Positions 41,512 to 49,920 of a stretch of 64,000 nt of DNA are shown piece after piece. A program made the translations under genes and the position numbers. Numbering within the stretch: position 1 is the stretch's first letter; each line of letters starts with the position of its first letter. This DNA is from Rudanella lutea DSM 19387. GTDB taxonomy: Bacteria > Bacteroidota > Bacteroidia > Cytophagales > Spirosomataceae. Where the stretch lies: positions 229,694 to 293,693 of the forward strand of contig NZ_KB913013.1 in the NCBI RefSeq assembly GCF_000383955.1. Direction: 5' to 3'. The notes under the pieces are model-generated. The model had not been told where the DNA came from. It did not search any database and was given only the letters and a program-made list of their open reading frames with translations.

Positions 41512-42431
41512 TTGACTAAAAACGGGTGGAACCGGACCCCATTGACCCGGTTGTATTCGAGCGAGGGGGCCGCAATTTTAAAGAATTGGGCCATCCCGAT
41601 GAAGCGCTGGGCAGTGGGGGAGAACTGCTGAATTCGTGACAGGTCAGCGTCGGGAGAGAGGTAAAACTGGCGTCGGCGCTCAAAAACTACCTCCCGGCCA
41701 TCAGGGCCCGTGTAAGGCGGGTTAGTGTGTCCGCCGGTCATACCACTGCCGCTGTAGCCGACAGCCAGGTTGAGCCAACGCGGAAACTGCGGCCCCACCG
41801 GAAACGCGCTCGTAATATTCAGCGACAGCCAGTACTGTTGCGCATTGTAATCTTTCAGCAGTTGAATGCCCGTGGTTTTGCCCAGTAAATTCGGACGGTA
41901 GGGGGCATAAATACTTTTTCGCCAGCCGTATTTTAACTGAACGGGTTGATTGCCAAAGGCGTATTGTTGGCTCATGAACAGAGCGGTGCCTGCTACATTG
42001 GCAACCATATCGCCCCGCGAGAAACCCCACCCTTCGGCTGTTCCATCAAAAACCTCTAAGGTAGTCTGGAACAATAAGGCGAGTGCTCCGCCGGTAAGGG
42101 TCGCGGCCCGGTCGTTGAGGCCCGTCCAGCGAAATAGCTCATAGCCACCCCGGCTCATGAGGTAGGCTGTAGCCGCATGGCCCACCTTGTCCATCTGAAG
42201 CCATTCGCCGTTGTCGTTGAATGCATGGAAAGGAACACGCTTCTTATACCACGCTTTTCGTAAAAGAATCATGGTGGCGGTATAAAATACGGCCGAGCCA
42301 ATGGCCACACCAACCAGACGCCCCTGCTTCAGCTCGGGCGCGCCGGAGACGGCCGGTGCTACAGGGAGCGGTTGGCCAACCGCTCCCTGTAGCACCCCAA
42401 AACACAGCAGTAAAAGCAGGAAACGCTTCAT
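41502..42431 (-). CDS. DUF2279 (YfiM-like) outer-membrane-associated protein
   Basis: 309 aa. Signal peptide MKRFLLLLLCFGVLQGAVG; the DUF2279 part has WYKKRVPFHAFNDNGEWLQMDKVGHAATAYLMSR-type sequence, then TTLEVFDGTAEGWGFSRGDMVANVAG and NLLGKTTGIQLLKDYNAQQYWLSLN, ending with a weak aromatic terminus. Family linked by annotation to lipid A/outer-membrane barrel proteins; no activity known. 14 bp after the Wzi gene on the same strand. Codons about 12-26, around the cleavage site, lie in a 42-bp perfect palindrome. Confidence 0.88.
   Translation of the reverse strand: MKRFLLLLLCFGVLQGAVGQPLPVAPAVSGAPELKQGRLVGVAIGSAVFYTATMILLRKAWYKKRVPFHAFNDNGEWLQMDKVGHAATAYLMSRGGYELFRWTGLNDRAATLTGGALALLFQTTLEVFDGTAEGWGFSRGDMVANVAGTALFMSQQYAFGNQPVQLKYGWRKSIYAPYRPNLLGKTTGIQLLKDYNAQQYWLSLNITSAFPVGPQFPRWLNLAVGYSGSGMTGGHTNPPYTGPDGREVVFERRRQFYLSPDADLSRIQQFSPTAQRFIGMAQFFKIAAPSLEYNRVNGVRFHPFLVKKD
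42355..42396. repeat. 42-bp perfect palindrome inside a coding region
   Basis: The 21-base left arm begins GGTGCTACAGGGAGCG and is exactly complementary to the right arm, with the centre at GG|CC between 42375 and 42376. It encodes part of the signal-peptide and cleavage region of the DUF2279 protein (VLQGAVGQPLPVAP). The same peptide can be read on the opposite strand. Confidence 0.9.
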
Positions 42432-42445
42432 GCGGGTAGGCCGGC

Positions 42446-44023
42446 TTACTCCCGAAAACCGCTACGGCTCGGGTTGGTACTGGATGCCGATTGCGAGCGC
42501 CGAACCGAGTTGGTCCAGGTTTTCCGGATGCCCAAATATCCACCCACCGCGTTGGTGTACAGCGCACCCCGGTCGAGTGCTACCGAGCCTGTGAGCTGAA
42601 TACCACCCAGAATAGCCAATGGCGCGGCAATAGTCAGAATACCCGAAAACTGATTGCGAATCGGGCGGAATGGTTCGTCGTACCGGCCAAGGTTACGGCT
42701 CATGGATAGTTTTGTCTCGTAGGTGATGGGGCTGCTGAGGGCTGCACCACCAAATGGCAGTGAACCCGCCAGACCTAAATGAAAGACCCGAACCCGGTTA
42801 TTGTTGGTAAAGCCTCCATACGGAAACTCGCCGTTGGGCCCTAAAGCAGGTGAGATAAATGGCGTACCAACCGCCCGGTACATATACGACCAGCCATCGC
42901 GGAATTGGGCATGGTTAAAATAGTCGACCTTGCCCCGGCGCTGTGGATCGTCGATCACGAACTCAGGGCCGCCCTGGCTCGTGGTATTCAAAAACTCGAT
43001 CAGCACCTGCCGCACGAGGGCTAACTCGTCGTTGGCCCGAATCCGTAGCCCCAGTAGCCCGTCGGCAATACTGGTACCGTAAAAGAGCGAGCCCGTTTCG
43101 TAAGCACTTTGCCGGTACAGGTAAAACGAGTGCGTGTTGCCCGTGTAATCGAAGGCTATGTCGATGGACCCCAAGTGATTACCTACCCGGTTGGTCAGGT
43201 CGAAATCCGTGTAGAGGCTTTGGTCGATGATGCCGGTATTAACCGCCCGGAATCCACTAATGAGGCTGAGGTAATCCCGGAAACTGTTTGGCAAATACGG
43301 ACTTGTTACCAACCCCGATCCAACCAGCTCGTCGCTGTAGCCACCCCAGACTACCTGGTGGTTGACGCCCCCGTACACATGAAACCGGTTTTCGGCTTTA
43401 CCGAGTCGGCCGTACAATGTTTTCTGGTGCAGCATGGTGTGCCGCACGTACCGGCCACCCATCCAGCCGTGGGCATAGCTACCTTTGATCGAGAGCCAGC
43501 CCTTGGTGAATTTGATCGGGGTGTAATCGCGGATTTCCAGTTGAATTTTAGGAATCGGCAAGGCGTTGCCCGACCAGGAATAAGAGCCGGATGACAGGGT
43601 GGAGTCGAGCAGACCCACAATTTCGCGCCGACGGCCGGCGTAGAGTTCGAAAATCCTCAAGCGGGCTTTCACGAATGCTTCGGGCAGCATCACCTGGCCG
43701 TTGGCGGCCGTATTGCCCACAACCTGTACTCCGCCCCCAAAACTAATGCGCCGTTCGTTCAGGCGAGTTGTGTCGTAATCCAGGTGAGCCCCCGCCCGGA
43801 GGGTCGTGTTAGGCGATTGCAGCGGCACAATGCCAAATTGGTTGGTACGAAGCCAGAAAGGAGTCTGCGTGCCCGACGACATATACTGCCCTGCTTCGGT
43901 AGTAACCTGAAACGGTTGTTGGGCCCGTACCCATGAATTGCCAGCTAAAAAACTGATTACCAGAAAGGCGAACGGCCAACGGCCTGAAAGGAGTGAGGGG
44001 GTCAAAAAAGATTTTACCGACAC
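42446..44023 (-). CDS. Capsule assembly Wzi family protein
   Basis: 526 aa, assuming a GTG start at 44023 (VSVKSFLTPSLLSGRW read as Met). This gives a good signal peptide ending AGNSWVRAQQ; the open frame extends to 44380, but that part overlaps the divergent AMP-nucleosidase-like gene. Mature chain has the family pattern TEAGQYMSSGTQTPFWLRTNQFGIVPLQSPN, LEIRDYTPIKFTKGWLSIKGSYAHGWMGGRYV and many barrel strands. Outer-membrane barrel/lectin of the Wzi class, which in Enterobacteria anchors capsule. No capsule genes adjacent. Operon with DUF2279. Confidence 0.85.
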   Translation of the reverse strand: MSVKSFLTPSLLSGRWPFAFLVISFLAGNSWVRAQQPFQVTTEAGQYMSSGTQTPFWLRTNQFGIVPLQSPNTTLRAGAHLDYDTTRLNERRISFGGGVQVVGNTAANGQVMLPEAFVKARLRIFELYAGRRREIVGLLDSTLSSGSYSWSGNALPIPKIQLEIRDYTPIKFTKGWLSIKGSYAHGWMGGRYVRHTMLHQKTLYGRLGKAENRFHVYGGVNHQVVWGGYSDELVGSGLVTSPYLPNSFRDYLSLISGFRAVNTGIIDQSLYTDFDLTNRVGNHLGSIDIAFDYTGNTHSFYLYRQSAYETGSLFYGTSIADGLLGLRIRANDELALVRQVLIEFLNTTSQGGPEFVIDDPQRRGKVDYFNHAQFRDGWSYMYRAVGTPFISPALGPNGEFPYGGFTNNNRVRVFHLGLAGSLPFGGAALSSPITYETKLSMSRNLGRYDEPFRPIRNQFSGILTIAAPLAILGGIQLTGSVALDRGALYTNAVGGYLGIRKTWTNSVRRSQSASSTNPSRSGFRE

Positions 44024-44306
44024 AGTGATTTGGATTGGTCTGGTAAAAGTACGTTGAAATGAGACCAAATTGTCAAAATTCCGATTCGCCGGGCATAACA
44101 ACGCCCACAATAATTGCCCGGATAGCTTCGGGTTGGGGCTGAGATCGTGGTGAATTGAACAGGTATCGGGCCGTTGACCGGCATGGGCGTAACAGGAAAT
44201 TAACAAACAGGATGAACTAAATGGCGGGTTACTGTTGTAGTAGCTAAAATATTTTCGCTCCGAAGGGGGCTTTACCACCACAAAAACCACGTTTAGTATC
44301 GAAAGA

Positions 44307-46007
44307 ATGAATCTTGAACCCTCTCCACCTCTGACCCGCGCACAGGAGTCGCGGGTAGCCATCGAACGACTGTACATCACTATGCGCCACCTGTTTAACC
44401 GGGGTTTTTACAAACCGTCGGGCGTATCGGGCGAAGAAATCCGGCAAGCGCTGCTTACGCTCCGCCCCGAGATTTACGGCTCGGTAGGCGATGCGCAACG
44501 GGTCGAACTCGATGGTCTGGTGTACGTAATGGATCGGTTGCCCAAAGGGATCGAAGCCTGCCGGGTAATCACACTGGCCTCACGCGAAGGGTTCGAACAC
44601 TCCCGTTTTCCGGTGCTGGTACCGGCCAAGCGTCGTCGGAACTGCTACCGGATCGATGCCGAGCAAATGGTCATTGAGGTGACCAACGGCCGTAGCGAGA
44701 TTTACGACATCCTGACGCACCTCACCTTCATGTTTATGGAGGCCGACAAAATCCGGCGGAATGCCATTCAGGAGCGTGGCAGCAAAACCCGTGAGTGGCA
44801 GAAACTGGAGGCCATTGTAAAGGCGGGCGGCACGGTCAAAGAAGAAGACCGCGAACTGGCGCTTACCTACCTTAGCTCGATTCTGGGCCGTACGTTCGAG
44901 GAAACCCAGCGTGCTTATGCACGCTTCGAAGAAACTGGCTCCACCAACACCGGTCTGTTTCAGATCGTGTACAGCCTCGGTAGCGTGTCGATGGGCGAAC
45001 TGCGGGGCGAGAACATCGACCGTGAAATCAACTTCACGCCGATGTTGCGCGAGCGTATCGGTCAGCACCTGTACGGCGAACGCTGGGCCCGGCGTATCAA
45101 AGAGTATATCTGGGAAAATGGCCTGCAGGACCGCCCGGTGCACATCGTCAGTGCCAACCCGCACAGTGTCATGAACTGCCTGTACGCGCCCATCGCCCTC
45201 GACAAGTCGGTGGAATATGACGACCTGTACGATCTGGCGCTCAAGCTGAGTCAGTCGAGCAACCGGGCCCTGCGCGAGCAGGTGCAGGCGTTTGCGCTCG
45301 ATAATGGCCTGCACGAGCTGCACGACATAGCGGGCACGAGCCTGCTGGTGCAGCTGATTGATACCGGCCGCATTGACCCTGAGCTTTTATCCGACGAAAT
45401 CAAGGCTAATATCCCGACGGTTCGGGAGGAGAAACCGCTGATTCTGGTGATGGACTACGCGTTTGGCGAGCAGGCTTTCGAAACGATGGACGAGCTGCTG
45501 AAGCCTTACGAGCGCGATGGTCAGGTGTACCCGTTACACGTGGCTTCGATCTCGATCATGGGTAAGGCGGGGATTCTGACCGGCGACAAGGGGGATCTGA
45601 TGATTCCGACCTCGCACATTTTTGAAGGAACGGCCGATAATTACCCACTGGACAACGATTTCTGCGCGGCCGACTTCGTCGGGGCCGGACTCGACGTATT
45701 TGAAGGTGCCATGATTACTGTGCTGGGCACCTCGCTGCAGAACAAAGAGATTCTGAGCTACTTCAAAAACTCGTCGTGGAACGCGGTAGGCCTTGAAATG
45801 GAAGGGGCTCACTACCAGAAAGCCATTCAGGCCCACGTTCGGATTCGGCAGAGCATCCCGGCCAATGTGAAGGTCCGGTACGCTTATTACGCATCGGACA
45901 ACCCGCTGCTAACAGGCGCGACACTGGCCTCTGGCAGTTTGGGTTCGCTGGGTGTGAAGCCCACGTATCTGATTACCGTGAAGTGTCTGGAAAAGATTCT
46001 GGGGTAA
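44307..46007 (+). CDS. DUF6909 / AMP-nucleosidase-like protein
   Basis: 566 aa. N-terminal ~290 residues are helical and specific to Bacteroidota (RVAIERLYITMRHLFNRGFY, RMDGLVYVMDRLPKGIEACR-like block, TFMFMEADKIRRNA). The C-terminal ~240 residues have the purine-nucleoside-phosphorylase-like order: ILVMDYAFGEQAFETMDELL, SISIMGKAGILTGDKGDLMIPTSH, DFVGAGLDVFEGAMITVLGTSLQ, and the substrate-site NAVGLEMEGAHYQKAI. Commonly annotated AMP nucleosidase (AMP to adenine + ribose-5-P), now also DUF6909; the activity is inferred. Followed by its own terminator. Confidence 0.85.
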   Translation: MNLEPSPPLTRAQESRVAIERLYITMRHLFNRGFYKPSGVSGEEIRQALLTLRPEIYGSVGDAQRVELDGLVYVMDRLPKGIEACRVITLASREGFEHSRFPVLVPAKRRRNCYRIDAEQMVIEVTNGRSEIYDILTHLTFMFMEADKIRRNAIQERGSKTREWQKLEAIVKAGGTVKEEDRELALTYLSSILGRTFEETQRAYARFEETGSTNTGLFQIVYSLGSVSMGELRGENIDREINFTPMLRERIGQHLYGERWARRIKEYIWENGLQDRPVHIVSANPHSVMNCLYAPIALDKSVEYDDLYDLALKLSQSSNRALREQVQAFALDNGLHELHDIAGTSLLVQLIDTGRIDPELLSDEIKANIPTVREEKPLILVMDYAFGEQAFETMDELLKPYERDGQVYPLHVASISIMGKAGILTGDKGDLMIPTSHIFEGTADNYPLDNDFCAADFVGAGLDVFEGAMITVLGTSLQNKEILSYFKNSSWNAVGLEMEGAHYQKAIQAHVRIRQSIPANVKVRYAYYASDNPLLTGATLASGSLGSLGVKPTYLITVKCLEKILG

Positions 46008-46036
46008 TTTCCCAAAAGCAGCAGCATACATACATG

Positions 46037-46080
46037 ACCCCGCTTGACAAGCCAATATGAGTTGTCGAGCGGGGTTTTTG
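46037..46080 (+). terminator. Intrinsic terminator
   Basis: ACCCCGCTTGACAA (46037-46050) pairs with TTGTCGAGCGGGGT (46062-46075) with one wobble, then TTTT. Confidence 0.85.
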
Positions 46081-46416
46081 TTGTTTGGAGCCCCATGTCA
46101 AAGCCTTCACTACCGGGCAGAGGTTGAAGAAGGGTTAAGTCTGTTAAGGAATCGGTTGCGTGGTATTAACGGCTTGATAAATAAGGTATTGTTGCCTGAT
46201 AAGTATGGTTATAGGCGCTTTTGCGTTAAGTCGATGGGCTAATTCGCGGCATAACTGGTTAGAAACCCTCTTTACTTGCGTTTTACATATTGGTTACTTT
46301 TTTGCATTTGCCGACTTTATTTTGTGTAATTTCCCAGTTTCAGGCGAATGCCCCTGGTAAAGCAAGAAGGCAAAATCGCAGCTTTCTATCCCAAGTACTT
46401 AACACAAATTCCCTCT
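46081..46416. other. Gene-free promoter region of the gluconate-dehydrogenase-like unit
   Basis: AT-leaning stretch without a convincing frame. Towards its end it has TTACTTTTTTGC (46295-46306) and TATTTTG (46318-46324), both resembling Bacteroidota -7 boxes, about 100 bp before the subunit-3 gene. Confidence 0.4.
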
Positions 46417-46935
46417 ATGCAACGACGTTCTGCCCTAAAACATGTCGCACTGGCTGTCGGTGGGCTTATGAATTTACCGGCCTGGGCTTCTGGCTGGACT
46501 CCCGAATCGATTGGAACCTCGTCATTATTGTCCGTTTCCAATGATGCGCTTCTGGCCGAGATCACGGAAACCATTATTCCGGAAACTACGACGCCGGGTG
46601 CCAAATCGCTTAATGTCCATCAGTTTGTGCAGCGCATGATTCAGGACTGCTACGGCGATGCGGCCAAAAATACGCTGAAGCAAGGCCTTGTTTCGGTGGA
46701 TCAGGTGGCACAGCAGGCTTTCTCAAAACCCTTTGTAAACTGTGATTCAACGCAGCGGCTTGAGGTACTTACGCAAATGGCCAACTCGACTGACCCAACC
46801 GCCAAACAGTTTGTGAACCTTGTCAAAGGCCTGACCATTCAGGGGTTTCGTAACTCGGAATACTACATGGTCAACCAGTTGAAATTCAACATGGCACCGG
46901 GCTTTTATCACGGATGCGTGACCCTGAAAAGTTAG
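46417..46935 (+). CDS. Gluconate 2-dehydrogenase subunit 3 family protein
   Basis: 172 aa from ATG 46417 (MQRRSALKHVALAVGGLM, a Tat-type twin-arginine signal); upstream ATG 46348 would bury the signal. The body shows LLAEITETIIPETTTPGAKSLNVHQFVQRMI, the subunit-3 hallmark (IP.T.TPGA), and ends YYMVNQLKFNMAPGFYHGCV. This small subunit pairs with a GMC flavoprotein, which follows after 119 bp, and helps its export and assembly in the periplasm. A cytochrome c subunit is not seen nearby. Confidence 0.9.
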   Translation: MQRRSALKHVALAVGGLMNLPAWASGWTPESIGTSSLLSVSNDALLAEITETIIPETTTPGAKSLNVHQFVQRMIQDCYGDAAKNTLKQGLVSVDQVAQQAFSKPFVNCDSTQRLEVLTQMANSTDPTAKQFVNLVKGLTIQGFRNSEYYMVNQLKFNMAPGFYHGCVTLKS

Positions 46936-46940
46936 TTATT

Positions 46941-47033
46941 TATCAGACTATTAGACACCAGACGTTAGCTATTGGACAGTATGTTTATGGTCTAACATAC
47001 AAAGTCCTGTAGTCTGGTTTTGTCTCCAATTAA
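46941..47033. repeat. Degenerate repeat between the dehydrogenase subunit genes
   Basis: Made of related words: CAGACTATTAGAC, CAGACGTTAGCTATTGGAC, then TCTAACATAC, AAAGTCCTG and TAGTCTGG. The first half (+) and second half (-) resemble each other as an imperfect inverted repeat (CCAGACGTTAG... against CCAGACTACAGGAC... in complement). Contains AGACGTTAG (46960-46968), shared with 5104 and 59918. Confidence 0.5.
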
Positions 47034-47054
47034 CCTATCAATTCCTTTTGTGAC

Positions 47055-48773
47055 ATGTCATTTCTCAATATAGATTCGGTTAAAGAGCGTACGTTCGATG
47101 CCATTGTGGTGGGGTCGGGCATTAGTGGAGGCTGGGCCGCCAAAGAACTGACCGGTGCCGGTTTACGTACGCTGGTGCTGGAGAGGGGCCGCGATGTGAA
47201 GCACATTACCGATTACCCCACTACCATGATGCAACCCTGGGAGTTTCCGCATAACGGACAACTGACCAAGGAGTACATCGACGCCAACCCTATTGCCAGC
47301 CGGTGCTACGCCAACCGCGAAGACGCCAGCCATTTTTTCGTCAAAGACGCCGAGCACCCGTATATTCAGGAGAAGCCCTTCGACTGGATTCGGGGCTATC
47401 AGGTAGGCGGTAAGTCGCTCATGTGGGCGCGCGGAACCCAACGCTGGTCCGACTTCGATTTTGAAGGGCCCGCCCGCGATGGCTTCGCCATCGACTGGCC
47501 CATCCGCTACAAAGACATTGCACCCTGGTACAGCCATGTAGAGAAATTTGCGGGAATTTCGGGCAACAAAGACGGCCTGCCGCAACTGCCCGATGGTGAG
47601 TTTTTGCCCCCGCATGAGCAGTCGTGCGTGGAGAAGCACTTTAGCCAGCAAATGGCGAAACATTACAACAACACCCGCCCGGTAATTATTGGCCGGTGTG
47701 CGCACCTAACCAAGCCACAACCCATTCATTACCAGCAGGGGCGGGGGCAGTGTCAGAATCGGTCGATCTGCCAGCGAGGCTGCCCCTACGGTGGCTATTT
47801 CAGCAGTAACTCATCCACGCTGCCCTGGGCTGCCAAAACGGGTAAGATGACCCTCCGGCCGGATTCGGTGGTGCATTCGATTATTTATGATGAGAAAAAA
47901 GGAAAGGCATCGGGTGTTCGGGTGATCGACGCCAACACGAAGCAGATGACCGAGTATTACGCTCGTGTCATTTTCGTAAATGCAGCCTGCCTCAACTCCA
48001 ACCTGATTCTGCTCAACTCAAAGTCGAGCCGCTTCCCGAACGGACTGGGCAACGACAATGGACTGTTGGGTAAATACATGGCGTTCCACAACTTCCGCAC
48101 GACCATTTCGGCGGAGTATGAAGGATTCCAGGATACGATTACCGAAGGTATCCGGCCCAACGGCAGCTACATTCCGCGTTTCCGCAACGTCTTCAAGCAG
48201 GAAACTGACTTTTTGCGGGGCTATGCGGCTGGTTTCAGCGGCAGCCGCATGACGAACGTAGACACGGCGGGTATGGGCGAAAGCCTGAAAGCCAACCTGA
48301 TGCAGACCAGGTACGGCAACTGGCGAGTGGGCTCGCACATGATGGGCGAAACTATCCCGAAAGAAACCAATTACGTAGCCCTCGACTCAACCCTGACCGA
48401 CCCCTGGGGCATTCCGCAGTTGCGCGTATCCGTTGCGTACGACGATAACGACGAGAAAATGATCAAGGATTTTCACGAGCAAATGACCGAAATGCTGACG
48501 GTATCGGGCTTCACGAATATCCAGACGCACGATAAGCCCGACAAAGCACCCGGCCTTGATATTCACGAAATGGGCGGGGTACGCATGGGTAACGATCCCA
48601 AAACGTCGCTGCTAAACAAGTGGAATCAGTTTCATAATTGCAAAAACGTGTTCGTTACCGATGGAGCCTGCATGACTTCAACATCGACCCAGAACCCGTC
48701 GCTCACGTTTATGGCGATTACAGCCCGGGCCGCAAATTACGCCGTGGGCGAAATGAAGAAGAAAAATCTATAA
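47055..48773 (+). CDS. GMC family oxidoreductase (gluconate-dehydrogenase flavoprotein type)
   Basis: 572 aa. FAD-binding start TFDAIVVGSGISGGWAAKEL (GxGxxG at about 18-25) and ELVLERGRDV-type motif; GYQVGGKSLMWARGTQRWSDFDF is the GMC signature 1 region; CQRGCPYGGYFSSNSS supplies cysteines typical of the periplasmic dehydrogenases; C-terminal part HEMGGVRMGNDPKTSLLNKWN and TSTSTQNPSLTFMAITARAA holds the catalytic His/Asn region. Oxidises a sugar or polyol, passing electrons to a quinone or cytochrome. It depends on the preceding subunit 3 for translocation. Confidence 0.92.
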   Translation: MSFLNIDSVKERTFDAIVVGSGISGGWAAKELTGAGLRTLVLERGRDVKHITDYPTTMMQPWEFPHNGQLTKEYIDANPIASRCYANREDASHFFVKDAEHPYIQEKPFDWIRGYQVGGKSLMWARGTQRWSDFDFEGPARDGFAIDWPIRYKDIAPWYSHVEKFAGISGNKDGLPQLPDGEFLPPHEQSCVEKHFSQQMAKHYNNTRPVIIGRCAHLTKPQPIHYQQGRGQCQNRSICQRGCPYGGYFSSNSSTLPWAAKTGKMTLRPDSVVHSIIYDEKKGKASGVRVIDANTKQMTEYYARVIFVNAACLNSNLILLNSKSSRFPNGLGNDNGLLGKYMAFHNFRTTISAEYEGFQDTITEGIRPNGSYIPRFRNVFKQETDFLRGYAAGFSGSRMTNVDTAGMGESLKANLMQTRYGNWRVGSHMMGETIPKETNYVALDSTLTDPWGIPQLRVSVAYDDNDEKMIKDFHEQMTEMLTVSGFTNIQTHDKPDKAPGLDIHEMGGVRMGNDPKTSLLNKWNQFHNCKNVFVTDGACMTSTSTQNPSLTFMAITARAANYAVGEMKKKNL

Positions 48774-48799
48774 GTCGTCGACGTGACGGCTTCAAGTGC

Positions 48800-48862
48800 C
48801 AGCCTGCAGGTAGTCAGTGTTCAACGATGTTGAGCCTGGTTACCTACAGGTTGGTTTTTTTG
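48800..48862 (+). terminator. Terminator of the GMC gene
   Basis: CAGCCTGCAGGTA (48800-48812) pairs with TACCTACAGGTTG (48841-48853) with two mismatches, around an inner hairpin GTTCAAC/GTTGAGC; seven T follow. Confidence 0.65.
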
Positions 48863-48980
48863 TGCGGTAGGGAGCCGTCAACTGCAGTGCGTGCAACTGA
48901 GTAGGCAAGCCCTGAGGGTGGGTTTTACGGGAGTGCGCGTACGCCTGTGCGCTCAATCTTTAACCCTCAAAACCAAGAGT

Positions 48981-49844
48981 ATGAAAAAAACGATTACCGG
49001 CCTTTTGTTGCTTTGCTTAGTTGGGCCATTGGCCTGGGCTCAAACGAGCAAAGTACAGGAGAACCTGACGCTGCGGAGCAAAATACTGAGCAGCGACCGC
49101 AAATACGCGATCTACCTGCCAGCCGATTACGAAACCTCTGACCGCAGTTACCCCGTGCTGTACCTGTTGCATGGCGGGGGCGATGACCAAACCGGCTGGG
49201 TGCAGTTTGGCGAGGTGAAGCATATTGCCGACAAAGCCATTGCGGATGGGTCGGCTACGTCGATGATTATTGTGATGCCCGATGCCAATACCGGCGTGCG
49301 GGGGTACTTCAACGATGTACGGGGTAAGTGGCGATACGAGGACTTTTTCTTTAGTGAGTTCATGCCGTACATCGAGAAAACGTACCGGATCAAGCCCGAA
49401 AAGCGCTTTCGGGCCATTGCAGGCCTGTCGATGGGCGGGGGTGGAACCTTAATGTACACGTTGCGGCACCCTGAGCTGTTTTCGTCGGCCTGTGCACTCA
49501 GTGCCTCGGCCGGGCCGGTCGATATAGCCGACGCTGAGGTCCGGCTCAAACGCACCATGCCCGATGCTACCCCGGAGGAAGTAAAGCGGTATTACGAGAC
49601 GCAGAACGCCGTGATTCTGGTCAACAACATGCCCGAAGAGCAGAAAAAGGCCGTTCGCTGGTACATTGATTGTGGCGACGATGATTTTCTGTTCGAGATG
49701 AACTCTCTACTGCATATTGCCATGCGCAAAAAGGAGATTCCGCACGAGTTTCGGGTTCGCGACGGGGGCCACACCTGGACCTACTGGCGCACGGCCCTAC
49801 CCACGGTGCTGTCGTTTATCACGGATTCGTTTCATCAGCGTTGA
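48981..49844 (+). CDS. Secreted esterase, esterase-D / feruloyl-esterase-like
   Basis: 287 aa from ATG 48981 (MKKTITGLLLLCLVGPLAWA, signal peptide). Alpha/beta hydrolase of the putative esterase (Esterase_D) family: oxyanion region YPVLYLLHGGGDDQTGW, nucleophile elbow GLSMGGGG (S150), acid in YIDCGDDDFLFEMN and histidine in RDGGHTWTYWR. Often acts on acetyl or feruloyl groups of plant polysaccharides; substrate unproven. Its terminator is shared with fumC. Confidence 0.9.
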   Translation: MKKTITGLLLLCLVGPLAWAQTSKVQENLTLRSKILSSDRKYAIYLPADYETSDRSYPVLYLLHGGGDDQTGWVQFGEVKHIADKAIADGSATSMIIVMPDANTGVRGYFNDVRGKWRYEDFFFSEFMPYIEKTYRIKPEKRFRAIAGLSMGGGGTLMYTLRHPELFSSACALSASAGPVDIADAEVRLKRTMPDATPEEVKRYYETQNAVILVNNMPEEQKKAVRWYIDCGDDDFLFEMNSLLHIAMRKKEIPHEFRVRDGGHTWTYWRTALPTVLSFITDSFHQR

Positions 49845-49850
49845 ATTCCG

Positions 49851-49902
49851 TATAAAAAAGGATGGCCCCACTCCGATCGGAGTGGGGCCATCCTTTTTTA
49901 TA
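49851..49902. terminator. 52-bp perfectly palindromic bidirectional terminator
   Basis: Arms of 26 bases meet at GA|TC (49876/49877); the left arm contains AAAAAAGGATGG then CCCCACTCCGA. A-run on one side and T-run on the other make it an intrinsic terminator for both the esterase gene and the convergent fumC. Confidence 0.92.
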
Positions 49903-49920
49903 GTTATTGGGTTTGATCGT

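Noticed and set aside
44023-44380. N-terminal extension of the Wzi protein up to 44380
   Set aside because: It overlaps the divergent DUF6909 gene start and lacks a signal peptide; the GTG start at 44023 gives a good signal.
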